A stretch of 64,000 nucleotides of DNA from Euryodendron excelsum (Eukaryota > Streptophyta > Magnoliopsida > Ericales > Pentaphylacaceae). The DNA lies in contig CM065392.1 in assembly GCA_033060915.1 (NCBI GenBank), positions 16,597,501-16,661,500 of the forward strand. The letters are read 5' to 3'. A program made the position numbers and the translations under genes. Within the stretch, counting starts at the first letter, position 1. Each line of letters starts with the position of its first letter. Shown here piece after piece: positions 10,934 to 22,755 of this stretch. Below the pieces are notes generated by a model, which saw nothing but the letters and a program-made list of their open reading frames with translations, was not told the DNA's origin and searched no databases.

Positions 10934-12027
10934 GAGAAAACCAAAAGAAAAGGCATGGCCTAAGAACATAGTGAAGACCCTCCGGGGCGCTATGGGTAAA
11001 AGAGTAAGGTCATGGCAAGATACAAAACTACCGACGTAGTGAAAACCCAAAAACGGATGCTGACGTGCAACAATGGTAGAGATGGCATCTGTGAAAACCC
11101 GTACGGGCACAGGTGGCAAAAATAGCTTAAATAAGAGAAAAAAAGAAAAGAAAAGAGTCAAATATTCTTATCAGTAATCCAAGATTGCCTTAACGAAGCA
11201 ACAAAGTCTCACGCTTTAACAAATGGGTCAAGGAATGCCAACTGTGGAGAACCTGCATTGGTAATAGATTTCTAAACTCAGCATAGCAAAATGATAAGTA
11301 TTAATATCATAAGTCATTTATTAAGATTACTCTGTTATATCTTGATATTTGCTAACGAGATACTAAGATAGGTACAAGTTCAAGGGGTACCTCCCTAAGC
11401 TTTCCCAAGTTCCGAAGGCATCTCCAAAATACAACACTTCGATGCCGCGATAAGATCCATCATCCTGCTAACCAAATCGCAACCAACTGGGGCATGCATT
11501 CTTGCCCTTCCTCCATAAACCCATGCATTCATCGAAGGAAAGGCCTCCAGAAATAGAATTACGACAAGAGGCGGGCTCCTCATCCAAGTCAAAATCCCTA
11601 GGTGATTGGCTCAAGAGAAGAAGTTCAACTAGATGGAATTCTCACGCCATGTAAGCTCTAAGAAGAGAAAAGAACAGAAGAGAAATGGCAATAGCCTGGG
11701 TTGTTGTTCATAGCCAATAAGAAACAGAGAATGGGGCAATGTCCCACCCTCGACCTCCCAATCTGTCCTAAATTAAACCTTTCCAAGCCATGAAGACTGG
11801 GGTAATGGCCTACCATCCTGATCAAATAACGAACCAATCGAAGATGCTCGACTTTCCAGATACTTCAAACTGATCAAAGGAGACCTCACCACTTTCACAA
11901 ACTAGCTCAAGACTCTTAGAGAAGTAAAATCCTTCCAGAGATATCTCAACAAGAATCGTATCTTGCCTGTCAAAATCCAAACTTAACAATCAAGCCAACA
12001 CAGAAGAACTGCAAACACGAAACAACC
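10934..12027 (+). other. Ogre-like internal 3' region, left unit, before the LINE
   Basis: Non-coding sequence matching about 26590-27697 of the right unit. Both copies show a similar minus-strand open frame (near 10853-11161 and 26517-26831), but this follows from their homology, is not a known protein, and differs by indels. Confidence 0.7.
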
Positions 12028-12260
12028 TTTTTTTTTTTTTTTTTTGCTAATTAAGAAAGAATATATAGACAAAAAAAGATCGAAAGATCAAGTATAAATA
12101 CAAGGGGCATGCCCTAGGCCAAAGGATAATGATAATCAAGAAAGATAACCATCCAAACAAACAAAAGAACCCAACTAGCACTAGCTAAGAAAAGTATACA
12201 ACACAAGTTAACTTAGCTTAACAACTATAATAACTAAACAAATAGCAAAAATAGTTGCCC

Positions 12261-15200
12261 TTAGTTCTTGAAAATATCATCGGGAATCCGCCATATTTGC
12301 TGGAGATCCCTATTTGGTGTTGTTCTATGAAAGCCTCTCAAACTAGTCATCTTATTACGAACTTGAAAGACTATATTATTGAGCATTGCCTTCATGTCTC
12401 TACACTTGTTAGCCATTAATCTATCATTCCTTTCTCTCCAAAGGAAATAAACAGTGGTGGATAGCATTAACTTGCATAGAATATTCTTCAAAGCCTTCCT
12501 CTTCAAAGTACAAGCCCAAGATATAATCCCTTGCCACTCATTACTTGCTAGCAGCTGCACCCACAGTCTGTTGGTGATCGAACACTAGACGAAGAGATGG
12601 TTGTGGTCTTCAATTTTATCTTTACAAAACACACAACACATGTCATTTAACATACCATAGGCAGCAAGTTTGTCTTGGGTGCTAATCTTTCTCGAATAGC
12701 AAGCCAAAGGTTGTAGAAGATTGACACAACAACCAGATGTATCTAGTTATATTAGCTTGGTTCCAATCCACCAACTTCTTCATGCCTAGACCACCTTCAT
12801 CATTTGGCTTAGTAACTTCTTCCCAATTAACCTTAGCTCCAGTATTCATTAAATCAGGCCCTTTCCAAAGAAAAGCTTTGAAGCATTGATCAATTTTCTT
12901 CAAAACTTTCTTTGGCATAATAAAATGGGCACACCAGTAGCTCTACATGCTAAATAATACTGATTTGATGAGCTGCAACCTGCCAGCATAAGAAAGGAAC
13001 TTGCCAGTCCACGACTTGGCCTTACTCACAATTCTATCAATCAAGTTATTGCAATCTTCAGGTTTCAGCTTAGAAGAAATCAGGGGAACCCCTAAGTACC
13101 GAATTAGAAGCGCACCTGGCTGGAACTTGAAGAGATTTAACAATTGCTCTCTCCCTTGATCATCCAAACCAGTGAGAAATATATTAATCTTGGCACAATT
13201 TGGAACAAGACCTGAGAATTTAGAAAATGTATCCAAAGCCTCCTTTAAAATCCTAGCAGAAGCAATCTCACCCTTGCAATAAAGCGTCAAGTCATTAGTA
13301 AAACAAAGATGAGTTAAGCTAGTTTTCTTACATCTCCAATGAAACTAAAAGATTGGGGTTCCTCTTCACTTGCTGCTGAATAATTTGAGATATGACATTC
13401 ATAAAAATTACAAATAAGTAAGGGGATAAAGGATCACCTTGCCTCAGGCCTTTAGTTCCAGGAAAGAAGCCTTCTAGGGCACCATTAAGGTTGATTGAGT
13501 ACATAGGAGTAAAGATGCAAACTTATATCCAATTCCTTAGCTTCTCTAGAATCCCATAAGCTCCAAAACATCCAACACGAATTCCTATCTGATTAAGTCA
13601 TAGGCCTTCATAAGATCTACCTTCACAGCACATTTAGCTAACTTGTTACTCTTATGATAGCCTCTTATAAGTTCTTGAGCAAGTAAGATGTTATCACTAA
13701 TCTTCCTTCATTGAATGAAAGCTGATTGGGCTTCATCAATAACTAGAGGCAGCAAACTCTTAATTCTATCCGTAATAATCTTAGTAATGCATTTGTACAG
13801 GGTATTGCAACAAGAGATAGGTCGATAGTCCTTTAAGGTTGTGGGATTAGGAACTTTGGGGATTAAGGCTACAATGGTAGCATTGACTTCCTTTAGCAAA
13901 CAACCAGAATCGAAGAATGATTTAATGATAGCAACCACCTCCTTTCCAACTATAGGCTAGGCTTTCTTAAAGAAAAAACTATTGAAACCATCAAGACTAG
14001 GGGCCTTGTTTGGATTTAAGTTAAAGTGCACTTGCTTAATCTCATCTTCCGTGACATTCTTATCCATATTTGCAGTTGCTTCTTCAGAAATCACTTTACT
14101 AATATATTGTTGAAGTTCTTGTTTCCCTGGATACTTCACATCATTTTCCTTGCCCAACAAGTTCTGGAAGTACTTTACAAATTCCTCTTTGACCTCTTTA
14201 ATATCTTCTACTACAGTACCGTCCTCCTTCTTTATGAAGGAGATTTTATTCCTATTTGCTCTATTCCTTACTGACTTGAAGAAAAAATTGGTGTTCTGAC
14301 CCCTTTCATTCAGCCACAGAATTCTTCTCTTTTGCTTGGCAAAGCTCTCCTCTTGGTTATTTAAAGCATTAAGTTTGGAAAGGCTCTCTTTCTCCTTGGC
14401 CACAGGCCCAGGATCCTCACCATTTACCTCTAACTGTCTTTGAAGATTAAGCAACTCCTCTCTAGCTTCATTAACTCGCAGCGAAATATCATAACATTTC
14501 TTCTTATTTAGCTCATTCAAATTAGCTTTCACCATCTTCAGCTTCTTGCAAACTCGGTACATTGGGTACCCATCAACAACAGTATTCCAAGCTTGTTGTA
14601 CCGTAGGCAAAAACTTCTCATACTTAGCCCAAAAATTAAAGAACTTAAATGGTGTACCTTCCTTCATATGGAGCCCTAAGCGAACCAAAATAGGGCTATG
14701 ATCTGAAACCCCAAAAGGATAGAATTCAGCTGAAGAAAATCTGAACTTAGAGTTCCAGCAGCTGTTAACAAGAGCTCTATCAATTTTCCTTAGGATATAA
14801 TTCTTAGCACATCCGTTGTTCCAAGTAAAATGGAAACCCCTGTATCGAAGATCATCTAGCTTAGCCTCCATAAGACACTCATTAAATTCGTCCATGAAAC
14901 CAGGCCAATCAGTACTTTCCCCCCTTCTCTCAAAAGGAGATCTTATAGCATTAAAATCACCCATGACAAGCCAAGGTTCATTACAGACTAGATTTGCATA
15001 TTGCTCAAGATCCCTCCAAAGCTACCTTTTAAGGGTTACAGTATGTAAACCATAAGTGAAAGAAATGTAACAATGGATCTTCTGCTCAATAAGAAAGATC
15101 TTACTATGAATAATTTGGTTAGTCATGCTTAGAACATCCAATTTCACAAAATTCGAATTCCACTCAACCCAATTCTACCATCCCCATTAGTGTTATAATT

Positions 15201-15377
15201 ATGGATGAAATCCTACTTCTTCATCAGCCCACGATAGATTGAATCCCTATTCTCCAACTTGACTCTAGTTTCTAAAAAACCAAAACACCAAATGTTGTGG
15301 CTCTTAACAAAATCTTTGATTTCTCTTTACTTGGAGTGGTCATTGAGACCTCTCACATTCTAGTAAGCAAACGACAT
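12261..15377 (-). pseudogene. LINE ORF2 (endonuclease, reverse transcriptase, zf-RVT)
   Basis: ORF2 starts MSFAY at 15377, just after ORF1. The domains in order are: APE-type endonuclease (NVRGLND near the start, VMGDFNA at about 14964, VSDHSPI near 14700), reverse transcriptase (NPNKAPSLDGFN, ALIPKVPNPTTLKDYRPIS, RYLGVPL), then a zf-RVT-like tail (FLWRERNDRLMANK) ending at 12261. The reverse transcriptase active site reads CFTNDL at about 13300-13283 where FADD is expected, so the first catalytic Asp is Asn. Several frameshifts and stops also break the frame. It could have acted only before this decay, and is now dead. Confidence 0.85.
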
Positions 15378-15380
15378 TAA

Positions 15381-17525
15381 TTACTTAGAAAAAAGTGGTG
15401 CTCCCCTTAAAGCTACTAGCTGAGCTCTGTCTTCTTTTCTTCTCATTCTTCCTCTTATTCTTTTATTTCTTCTGATCAACTTCATCCACTAGCGCCGCCT
15501 TGTCTCTTAGAGGATTTGCATCAGGAGTTGCCATCAAATTTGACTGACCATCCCCACTAGTTTCCATGTCTTCAATATCTTCTATCTTGTCCAATTATTG
15601 AAATCTATTGAGAGTTGTGACCTCAACAACTGGTTTCATCATCAGATTGGCTGGTTTCATGGCTACTAATTGATCACCTTTGCAAGCACCACTTGGAATG
15701 ACATTTGTTGCCCTCGGAGTAATAGAAAGCATCTCCTCTAATTGCCGAGCACCACTTGGACTAGCTAAACATGGAGCACTTATAGTATCCTCATCAATAG
15801 TAATCTACTTCCCTTTGTGCTTAACTTCTGTCCAGCCCTCTTCATTTGCAATCTCTACTACTGAATTCTTTTTAACTTGTCATTCTTGTTTAATTATCTT
15901 TTTGCACTTGCTCACTACATGCCCAAATTCTTTGCAAGCTTCACAAATCTTTGGAACCTAATTGTACTCAACAACTATTTCAACAACACCTCTACCTTCC
16001 ACCTCCAGATCAAAGGAATCTGGAAGTTTAGATTCAGCATTAACTTCCACACAAATTCTAGCAAAGTTTATTCTCTTTAACTCTTTAGTCAAGTTATCAG
16101 GATATAGGGGTTTCCCCACTGCACTAGCCACATAACTTAGACCTTTTGTAGTCCACAATTCCAAAGGAACATTATAGAAATTAACCCAAATGGGGACTGA
16201 TTTACAACTATCCTTATTAAGGTTCATGTTGAGTTGCCATTTCCTTAGGCATATAGGACGCCCAGCAAAGTGCCATGGTCCATTCTCAATGACACATTCA
16301 CAACCCATAACTGATGAAAACTTAAAATAATAGAACCCATTATCAGTGGTCAACAATTTGTCAAACCCATGTTTATCCCATAATTTCTTGGCAATGTTGT
16401 TAACTAAATTAAAGGGTAGTTTATTTTGCATAAAGTACCAACTAGAGTATTTTTCCACAATTCAGCACCCTGGGCAGCCATATCGGATGGGGGTTTAACT
16501 TTAACTCTATCATTTCCTATTTCAAGTTTGAAATATTCAAGATTCATAAAAGAGCCTTTCTTTGACTTTAAAATGGAAATCCACTTACTTGGACCATTGG
16601 GACCACTTTGCTTGTCACCAGGTTCGTTGACCATGCCCCTCCCATGCTGCCTCCATGCTTGGTTAACTGCAAATTCTGCCACAACAGAATTGTCTCCAGC
16701 TTTTCCTCCACCCAAGTAAGCATGTTGCACTCTATTTCCCAAACCTAAAGTAGTGGAGACAATACCTATCTCCATCCCCTTTGCATTTGCACTCTCTTCA
16801 CCCATGCAAGCATGTTGTACCCCATTTCCCAAACTCAAAGTAGTGGAGACAACACTCATCCTCATCACCTTTGTATTTGTACTCTCTCCTCCAAGTGCGT
16901 GAACAGTACCCCTCTTTTTCACAAGCTGAGATTTGGACACCAAATTTGCAGCTGCTACATGGGGAGCAATCACCACATTAGTTTCCTCCTTTGCTCCAAG
17001 ATTCTTTGCCTGAACTGTACCCATCTTCTCCATAAACTGAGGTTTGGACACCAAATTTACAGCTACTTAATGGGGAGAACTCACCACAAAAGTTTCCTCT
17101 TCCTCTTTAACCTTATCTGCCTAGCTTTTGGATGAAGAGTTACTACCTAGAGATTTTCCACCATTTGTGCACGAGAGAAGACCTCCAAAGCTTGCAACAG
17201 GAGTGTTGAAACCAGACTTGACATCGTGCATCTCTGAAGCCATACTTGACCCAAGCATATTACTTGGAGTATTGCATAGCTTAGATACCATAGCCTTGAG
17301 TCTTTTGATTTCAGATTTGCACTCATCTCTTTCCGTTTTCAAAAACATCAAATCATAGTTCAACTTAGAGATTCTATAAGTAGCAGCACTTGGAACAATG
17401 GCTTGACCTCGCCCAACCTCCGTTACAGAATTATCAACGTGAATCCTTTGTGATCCAACTCTTAGCTTTAGAGAATCTCTCAACCAACCCCCCAGCTGCA
17501 CCACACTCATTAATGCCATCTTCAA
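15381..17525 (-). pseudogene. LINE ORF1 (DUF4283 and zinc knuckle)
   Basis: The frame starts MKMALMSVVQLGG at 17525 and ends about 15381, with several in-frame stops and one frame change. A coiled-coil-like stretch (LMFLKTERDECKSEIKRLKA) occurs early. The segment 16458-15958 is a DUF4283 domain (GRPICLRKWQLNMNL, VPIWVNFYNVPLELW, LSYVASAVGKPLY). It is followed directly by a CCHC knuckle, CEACKEFGHVVSKC, at about 15940-15900. Two of the stops replace expected Trp codons next to the knuckle (TGG to TAG or TGA). In the family ORF1 is the RNA-binding chaperone that coats LINE RNA. Confidence 0.8.
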
Positions 17526-17606
17526 CCTCCATTAATGCCTAGAGGAAGATGGAATAATAACTGCTGAAACTCTAGAGAGAAGGGAGAGCTTCTCTCTCTA
17601 GAAAAT

Positions 17607-18904
17607 GCAAACCAATCACCTTGTCCATTTAGTAGTTCAACTCATTTTCAGCAACCTTGTCTGGGGTATCCTTCCTAAGTAGCCCCATATGGGCCCCTTC
17701 CTCGCCAGCAGCCCAAAGAATTTAAAAAACAATACTTAGAAGCTACTAGCCTCTCGAAGGCCTTTTGAAAGTTGAACGTGAAATTCAATCAAGAGAGCAA
17801 GGAGGACAAGAAGGAATATCTTGCTCTATAGTTCCATCCTCTCCAATCCAACTTTGCAGCTGCTCACACTCCACCTCAACAAAACCTGGCTCAACAGATC
17901 ACCCGAGTGTACCGGTCACCTCCATCAACTCGAATGACAGCAGCGCTAGTCCTATCCTTGGCCAAAAGCAGCTCTCGTTGCTATCAGCTCAGCCATCACT
18001 TGTTGCATAAATCATCATCCTCTTTTGTTGCCCATCCTGAAGACAAGACAGGAAGAAAGAGACACGATAAGGGTTCATCGATAGGTAAGAGGTACGTATT
18101 AAGAAAAATAGGTCCGTCAAATTCATTTTCAAAATAATTTTCTAGGTTTCTTAGACTTTTCTTCAAAAGTTTTAAAATTCAAAATCAAACTCTGGTTTCA
18201 AACTTTTTCCTTCAAATATTTTTGTTCAAAATTAATTCTCGATTTTCTATACTTTTATCCTCAAAAGTTCAGGTTTTAACTTTCATCCTCAAAAAGTTCT
18301 TGGTTTCAAACTTTATCCTTCAAAAGCTTACCTCAAAATTCAAGTCTGGTTTCAAACTTTATCCTTCAAAAGTTTACATCAAAATTCAAGTCCGGTTTTA
18401 AACTTTTTTCTTCAAAAGTTTATCTCAAAAAATCAAATTCCGGTTTAAAACTTTTTCCTCAAAAGTTTTAGATTCAAAATCAATCCTATCAGTTTCTTAA
18501 AACTTTTTCCTCCAAAAGTTTTTATCTCCCATAAAATGACGGGGTTCCCTGGATTTTCTCCCTTTGCAAAAGAAAAAAGTTTCAATTTGGGTTTTTTAAA
18601 CTTTTTTCCTTCAAAAAGTTTGTTTTGAATCAATTTTCCAATTTTTAAAACTTTTTCCTTCAAAAACTTTCTATCCAATTCAAATGTCCGGTTTCTTAGG
18701 CTTTTCCTTCAAAAACCCCATTTCAAAACGCTTTCAAAGGTTTTCCAAACTTTTTGTCTAAAAAAGTCCTTTAAAAAATCATCTTCAAAAACTAGTTTTT
18801 AAGTTCATCAACTCCGGTCACTCCAATTGCCTCGCGACCTAAATAGGGCTCTTACTTTATCGTTTTCTATCTCCGCCAAGTAAAAATAGAAAAAGAGGGG
18901 CAGT
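17607..18904 (+). other. Ogre-like internal 3' region, left unit, after the LINE
   Basis: It matches 27705-29032. The segment 18130-18800 is a tandem array of degenerate ~50-bp units built on TTTCAAACTTTWTCCTTCAAAAGTTT; the counterpart in the right unit is 28200-28930. It ends in a polypurine tract next to the LTR. Confidence 0.75.
18883..18904 (+). promoter_or_regulatory. Polypurine tract before the middle LTR
   Basis: The purine-rich stretch AAAAATAGAAAAAGAGGGG lies three bases before the LTR start. This is the usual plus-strand primer position and fixes the plus orientation. Confidence 0.75.
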
Positions 18905-19851
18905 TGTTAGCACCCTATTTTGGCCACTCGGCTATCTCCAGCCTAACCGAACGCACACTCAAACAAACATAAGGATACTTAAGCCCAAACCGGCTTTTCA
19001 GATCCCACCTAATCTATCAATCGCTTCACGGGCCCATTGGGCCCAATAGAGGCAAAATGACCAAGACACCCCTCGTGCATTATTCAATCCAATCCAGCCC
19101 GGCACGTCTTCCATAAGATGATAAGTCTATTCAAATTCAAAGTTAAAGTCAAATCCAATTGTCTCGTCATTCGAGAAAGTTGATCCCTCTTTGATGGTAA
19201 GACCATTCAATCCAGCACGACACGATCACCAAAAAAGTTTATTCCTCAGACCGGTAATGCCCTTTTTACACTCATTTCTAGAAAGTACCTAAGTCCCCAA
19301 TATGGAAGAGCGATTCACTTCTGGCGCCTATTAGCCCACTAATGTAGAATGTTCGCTAATTCAGCATGCATTTTAAGAAAGCATAAACCCCTCAAGAATG
19401 GAAGACCGTCCAAGTCCAACACGTTTTGTAAGAAAGCACAAATCTCTCAAGATCGAAAGACCATCCCAGTCTAGCATGATCTTCAAGAAAGTTTATCCCT
19501 CAAAGCGATAAGACCCTTTCAAATCTGTCCACTGAAAAAGTACCAATTCCTCGGACAGAAGTCTAAACTAGATCCAGATCGGTCAACATAGATGCCTGCT
19601 AGCTCGTCCTAGTGAAAAATGACCATTTTGCCCCCAACGGGCTTGACACGTTCTTCAAGAAAGTACCAAGTCCTCAGAACGGTAAGACCACCCTCCAAGG
19701 CCGTCCCTAAATGGTCTAGCATGTCTAGTGCCATCCAGTTAACTCCGGTCCTTTCCCGAAGGTTTCCCGGTCAAAATGACCTTTTTGCCCCTAAGCATCC
19801 AAATGCCCTAAGAAATCACACCAACTCTGGGTGTCAAACCAGCAAAACCTC

Positions 19852-19916
19852 AGTCAACTTTGGTCAACCCCAGTCAACTCCAATCAGCCCTAGTCAACCC
19901 AGTCAACCCCAGTCAA
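19852..19916. promoter_or_regulatory. Six W-box cores at ~10-bp spacing in LTR 1
   Basis: RGTCAA (complement TTGACY, the WRKY W-box) occurs at 19852, 19862, 19872, 19892, 19901 and 19911. The intervals are 10, 10, 20, 9 and 10 bp, about one or two helical turns. The cluster lies about 500 bp upstream of the LTR's TATA box. LTR 2 retains three at 29895, 29905 and 29914. Confidence 0.75.
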
Positions 19917-20217
19917 TCTTGGTCAGCCCTAGAACTTTCGAGATGAGGTGACCGCTATCCGATCACTCTCTTCAACTATACCGGCACTGGGAATCAAACC
20001 GGCAACCTTTAGGACATTGTCTAGAGTGTCCCTTTCCATTTCTAGTTGGGTCTCGTTGTCCAACACCTTCCTTTTTCGAACTAAAACCTCCCCGTTCCAC
20101 TCCGAGTGAAGCATGACCAACTTTTGGCCTTGAGCCACTTATAGAGGCACACACCAGCTGTTAATGAAGGTTATAAATCAACTAACCTTTTGATCAGTCC
20201 CCATTAATGAACCTGCA

Positions 20218-20268
20218 CCACTATTAGTGGCACATGGTTTGGCTTTAGTTGTGCGCCACTAATAGTGG
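20218..20268. promoter_or_regulatory. Paired palindromes CCACTAnTAGTGG upstream of the TATA box
   Basis: CCACTATTAGTGG (20218-20230) and CCACTAATAGTGG (20256-20268) are perfect inverted repeats around their centres. Weaker relatives occur near 20136-20150 and 20347-20364, and in LTR 2 near 30223-30238 (GCCACTCTTAGTGGC). Confidence 0.75.
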
Positions 20269-20411
20269 CACATAACCCCCCAGAATCAGTTATGAATCGA
20301 CCAGCCCCGTATTTAGCCTCTTTTAAGCCATCATTAAAACTACCTGTGCCACTCTTACAAGCGCATGGCCAAGGTCAATGCGTGTGCCACTCAGCCTCCC
20401 TACTTTTGCAC

Positions 20412-20419
20412 TATAAATA
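20412..20419 (+). promoter_or_regulatory. TATA box of LTR 1
   Basis: TATAAATA in a GC-balanced setting (TTTGCACTATAAATACAGAC), the best core-promoter match in this LTR. It lies in a ~97-bp stretch that LTR 2 has lost. Confidence 0.7.
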
Positions 20420-22737
20420 CAGACCTCCTCCTTCACTATTTTGGGGTCAAAAAATGGGGTCGAAAAAAATGACCAAAAACTCTCCCTCTCTCTTTAGATA
20501 GCTCCCGGAGCCCTCTCTCTCTCTCCTTCTCTCTCTCTCTCAGTCCTGTCGGTGGAGCCCTAGCCCGAAACTTCAAAGCCTTAGTCTCCAAGCCCTATCG
20601 AAGGTCTGCCTTGTTGCCCAGAAGCTCCCAAAGTCTTTCTAAGTCCAAGGCCCGAGCCTTCATCAAGGAAAGAAGCAATGAGACAAGGTAATCTCTAGTT
20701 TACCTTTCTATACTCCCCCACTTTCTCTTCTCCTTCCAAACCCACTTGCGTTCTTCTCTTTTTTTAAATCTCGATCTCTAAAGCCCCCTTTCTTGCATGC
20801 TAGGAACAAGAGGACGTTAAGTCCATGTCGAGAGTGAACAAGAGGAGATTACTGATGGGACTCTCTTCTTGGCCCTCACTTGCTTCACGGCATGGCCTTA
20901 GGGCTCTTACAATGTGTTGATACCTAGCCTTGTATGTTTTATGCCATTATTATCATTGTCATGCATTTGCATTCTCATCATGCATTTATCCCTTAAAACC
21001 ATTTTCAAAGTTGTTTTCTCAAAACCATAATTTTAGGTTGACCCTAACCCTCTCATGGTTAGGGTTTTCCTAGAACAGTGTGACATTTTAAATGGCTCCC
21101 GTTAGCCTATATTTGCTTCTTTTCAAAAACACAATCCTGTAACGATCATAGTTATTCCATGATTAAGGTTGTCTTGGGGAAAGTGTGACATTCAAAAGGA
21201 CCCGAAAGGTCTACATTTTTGGTTTCGTGCCTTTATTATTTTTCAAAAGCCACAAGCCTAAAGCGATTTTAGCCTTTCAATGGCTAGAATGGCTCTAGGA
21301 AAAGTGCGACATTTATTTGGGTGTCTAAAATTCAAGTTAGGGTTTCGAGCCTTAAAACATATTTTCAAAAGACTCGGTTTTCGAATCATTTATAAAACTC
21401 GAATTTGTTAAACACTAGAAGTCTAATCCTAAGAAAATTCCATTTTTGCCTACTCGAAAACTTTCCTTTTTCAAGTCAAAATCATACATTTTTCAAACCC
21501 TCAAAATCCTGAATTTCTAAATCAATCAAAACTTCCCTTTTCCAAACTTTCCTTTTTTAAAAATCAATCAAATCAAAACCTTCTATTTCAAATCCTTCAA
21601 ATCACTTCTTTTTCAAACCTTCTAAATTTAAAACCTAATTTAACTCCTTCCATTTTGGAAAGAATCCAAACTTGCCTTGTTCAAATCAAATCTCAATCTT
21701 CCTAAAAAGGACACATTTCAAAAATCAAATCAAATCAAATCAAATCTTTCTGACAAGGAAACGTTTTCAAATCTAATCTTCCTGAAAGGGAAATATTTCA
21801 AAAATCAAATCAAATCTTCCTAAAAAGGAAACATTTTCAAATCCAATCTTCCTGAAAATGAAATATTTCAAAAATCAAATCCAATCTTCCTAAAAAGGAA
21901 ACATTTCAAAAATCAAATCAAATCTTCCTGAAAAAGAAGCATTTTCTAAGTCCAATCTTTTTTGAAAATCAAACACTTTCAAACTCAAACTTTTCTGAAA
22001 AGAAAACTTTCTAAAAATGAAAACTTTCTAGAAATAGAAACCTTTTTTAAAATTCCAACTCTTTCAGACTCTTGTCCGAATTACAGCTGATTTGATGGAT
22101 AAGCAATCCTTCATGGGGTACGATCACAACCCTTTTCAAATTTTTAATTCCACAACCCTTTCCAAATTTCCATTTTCATAACCATTTTTCAAACTCAACT
22201 CCATCTTTCAAACTTTGTTTTTCAAAAGTTTTCTAAGTGGATAGCATTAAATATAGATAACCGGTGAGTCATAGTTAGGTGAGTAAAAGGTGATTAGATA
22301 TATAGGTAACACAAGGGCGGGGTAGGGTGATAGTCTTAGAACATCTTCCCTACATATAACCAACCCTCGGACTTAAGAATTTCTGTTTCAAAGACCAAAA
22401 CTAGAGTCAATTTTCAAAAGGGATTTTCAATATTTTTAGGGTTGTCAAACAACCCTACTTTCTAAAACCTTCTCATGAGGACGTTTTTTAAAAAATCTTT
22501 TCCAAAACCTAAGTTTAACCCTTAGGTTTTACTTGGTGTAAATGACCTAGCACATCTTTAAATATGTTAGGTAGCGACTCCAAAGACCTTTTCAAAAAGC
22601 CCTAATCAATTCCATTTCAAAAATTCAAACTCCGTCACATTCATCATTCTAGAAGAATGAGTTCTAACGAGAGAGTACCGTACCAATTCTCCCCCAAGCC
22701 AAGAGGGCTCGACGTCTAGAAACGAGGCATGACAACT

Positions 22738-22755
22738 TGGCAACTCCACTAGGGA
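22738..22755 (+). promoter_or_regulatory. Primer binding site, Tat/Ogre type
   Basis: TGGCAACTCCACTAGGGA lies three bases after the LTR end. It resembles the TGGCGACTCC-type primer sites of Tat/Ogre elements (tRNA-Arg class as I recall), with differences that are G-to-A transitions. Confidence 0.6.

Larger units (their letters stand above)
12028..17606 (-). mobile_element. Nearly full-length L1-type LINE, inactive
   Basis: A 5.6-kb non-LTR retrotransposon on the minus strand with two ORFs and a terminal poly(A) (18 T at 12028-12045). The uninterrupted pre-insertion site is preserved at 27690-27740. There AACAACC runs directly into TCCCATGACTCC; here the two sides are separated by the LINE. 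Flanks GCAAACACGAAACAACC (left) and GCAAACCAATCACC (right) may be a diverged target-site duplication. No RNase H domain is present after the reverse transcriptase, unlike the older LINE tail at 6527-6936. Confidence 0.85.
18905..22734 (+). repeat. Ogre-like LTR 1 (3830 bp, middle LTR)
   Basis: It starts TGTTAGCACCCTATTTTGG and ends GGCATGACA. In order it contains: a W-box cluster (19852-19916), two CCACTA-TAGTGG palindromes (20218-20268), a TATA box (20412-20419), a CT-rich leader (about 20500-20545), then a long CAAA-rich part with a ~43-bp tandem array (about 21700-21980). It aligns along its length with LTR 2, which is about 350 bp shorter. The presumed U3 is upstream of about 20445. Confidence 0.85.

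Noticed and set aside
10853..11161. Minus-strand ORF also present at 26517-26831
   Set aside because: The match reflects DNA duplication of a non-coding internal region. Indels change the frame between copies and no domain is recognisable.
20510..20545. (CT)n run in LTR 1 considered as a promoter initiator
   Set aside because: It lies downstream of the TATA box where a leader would be, and is more simply a microsatellite shared with LTR 2 (30317-30343).
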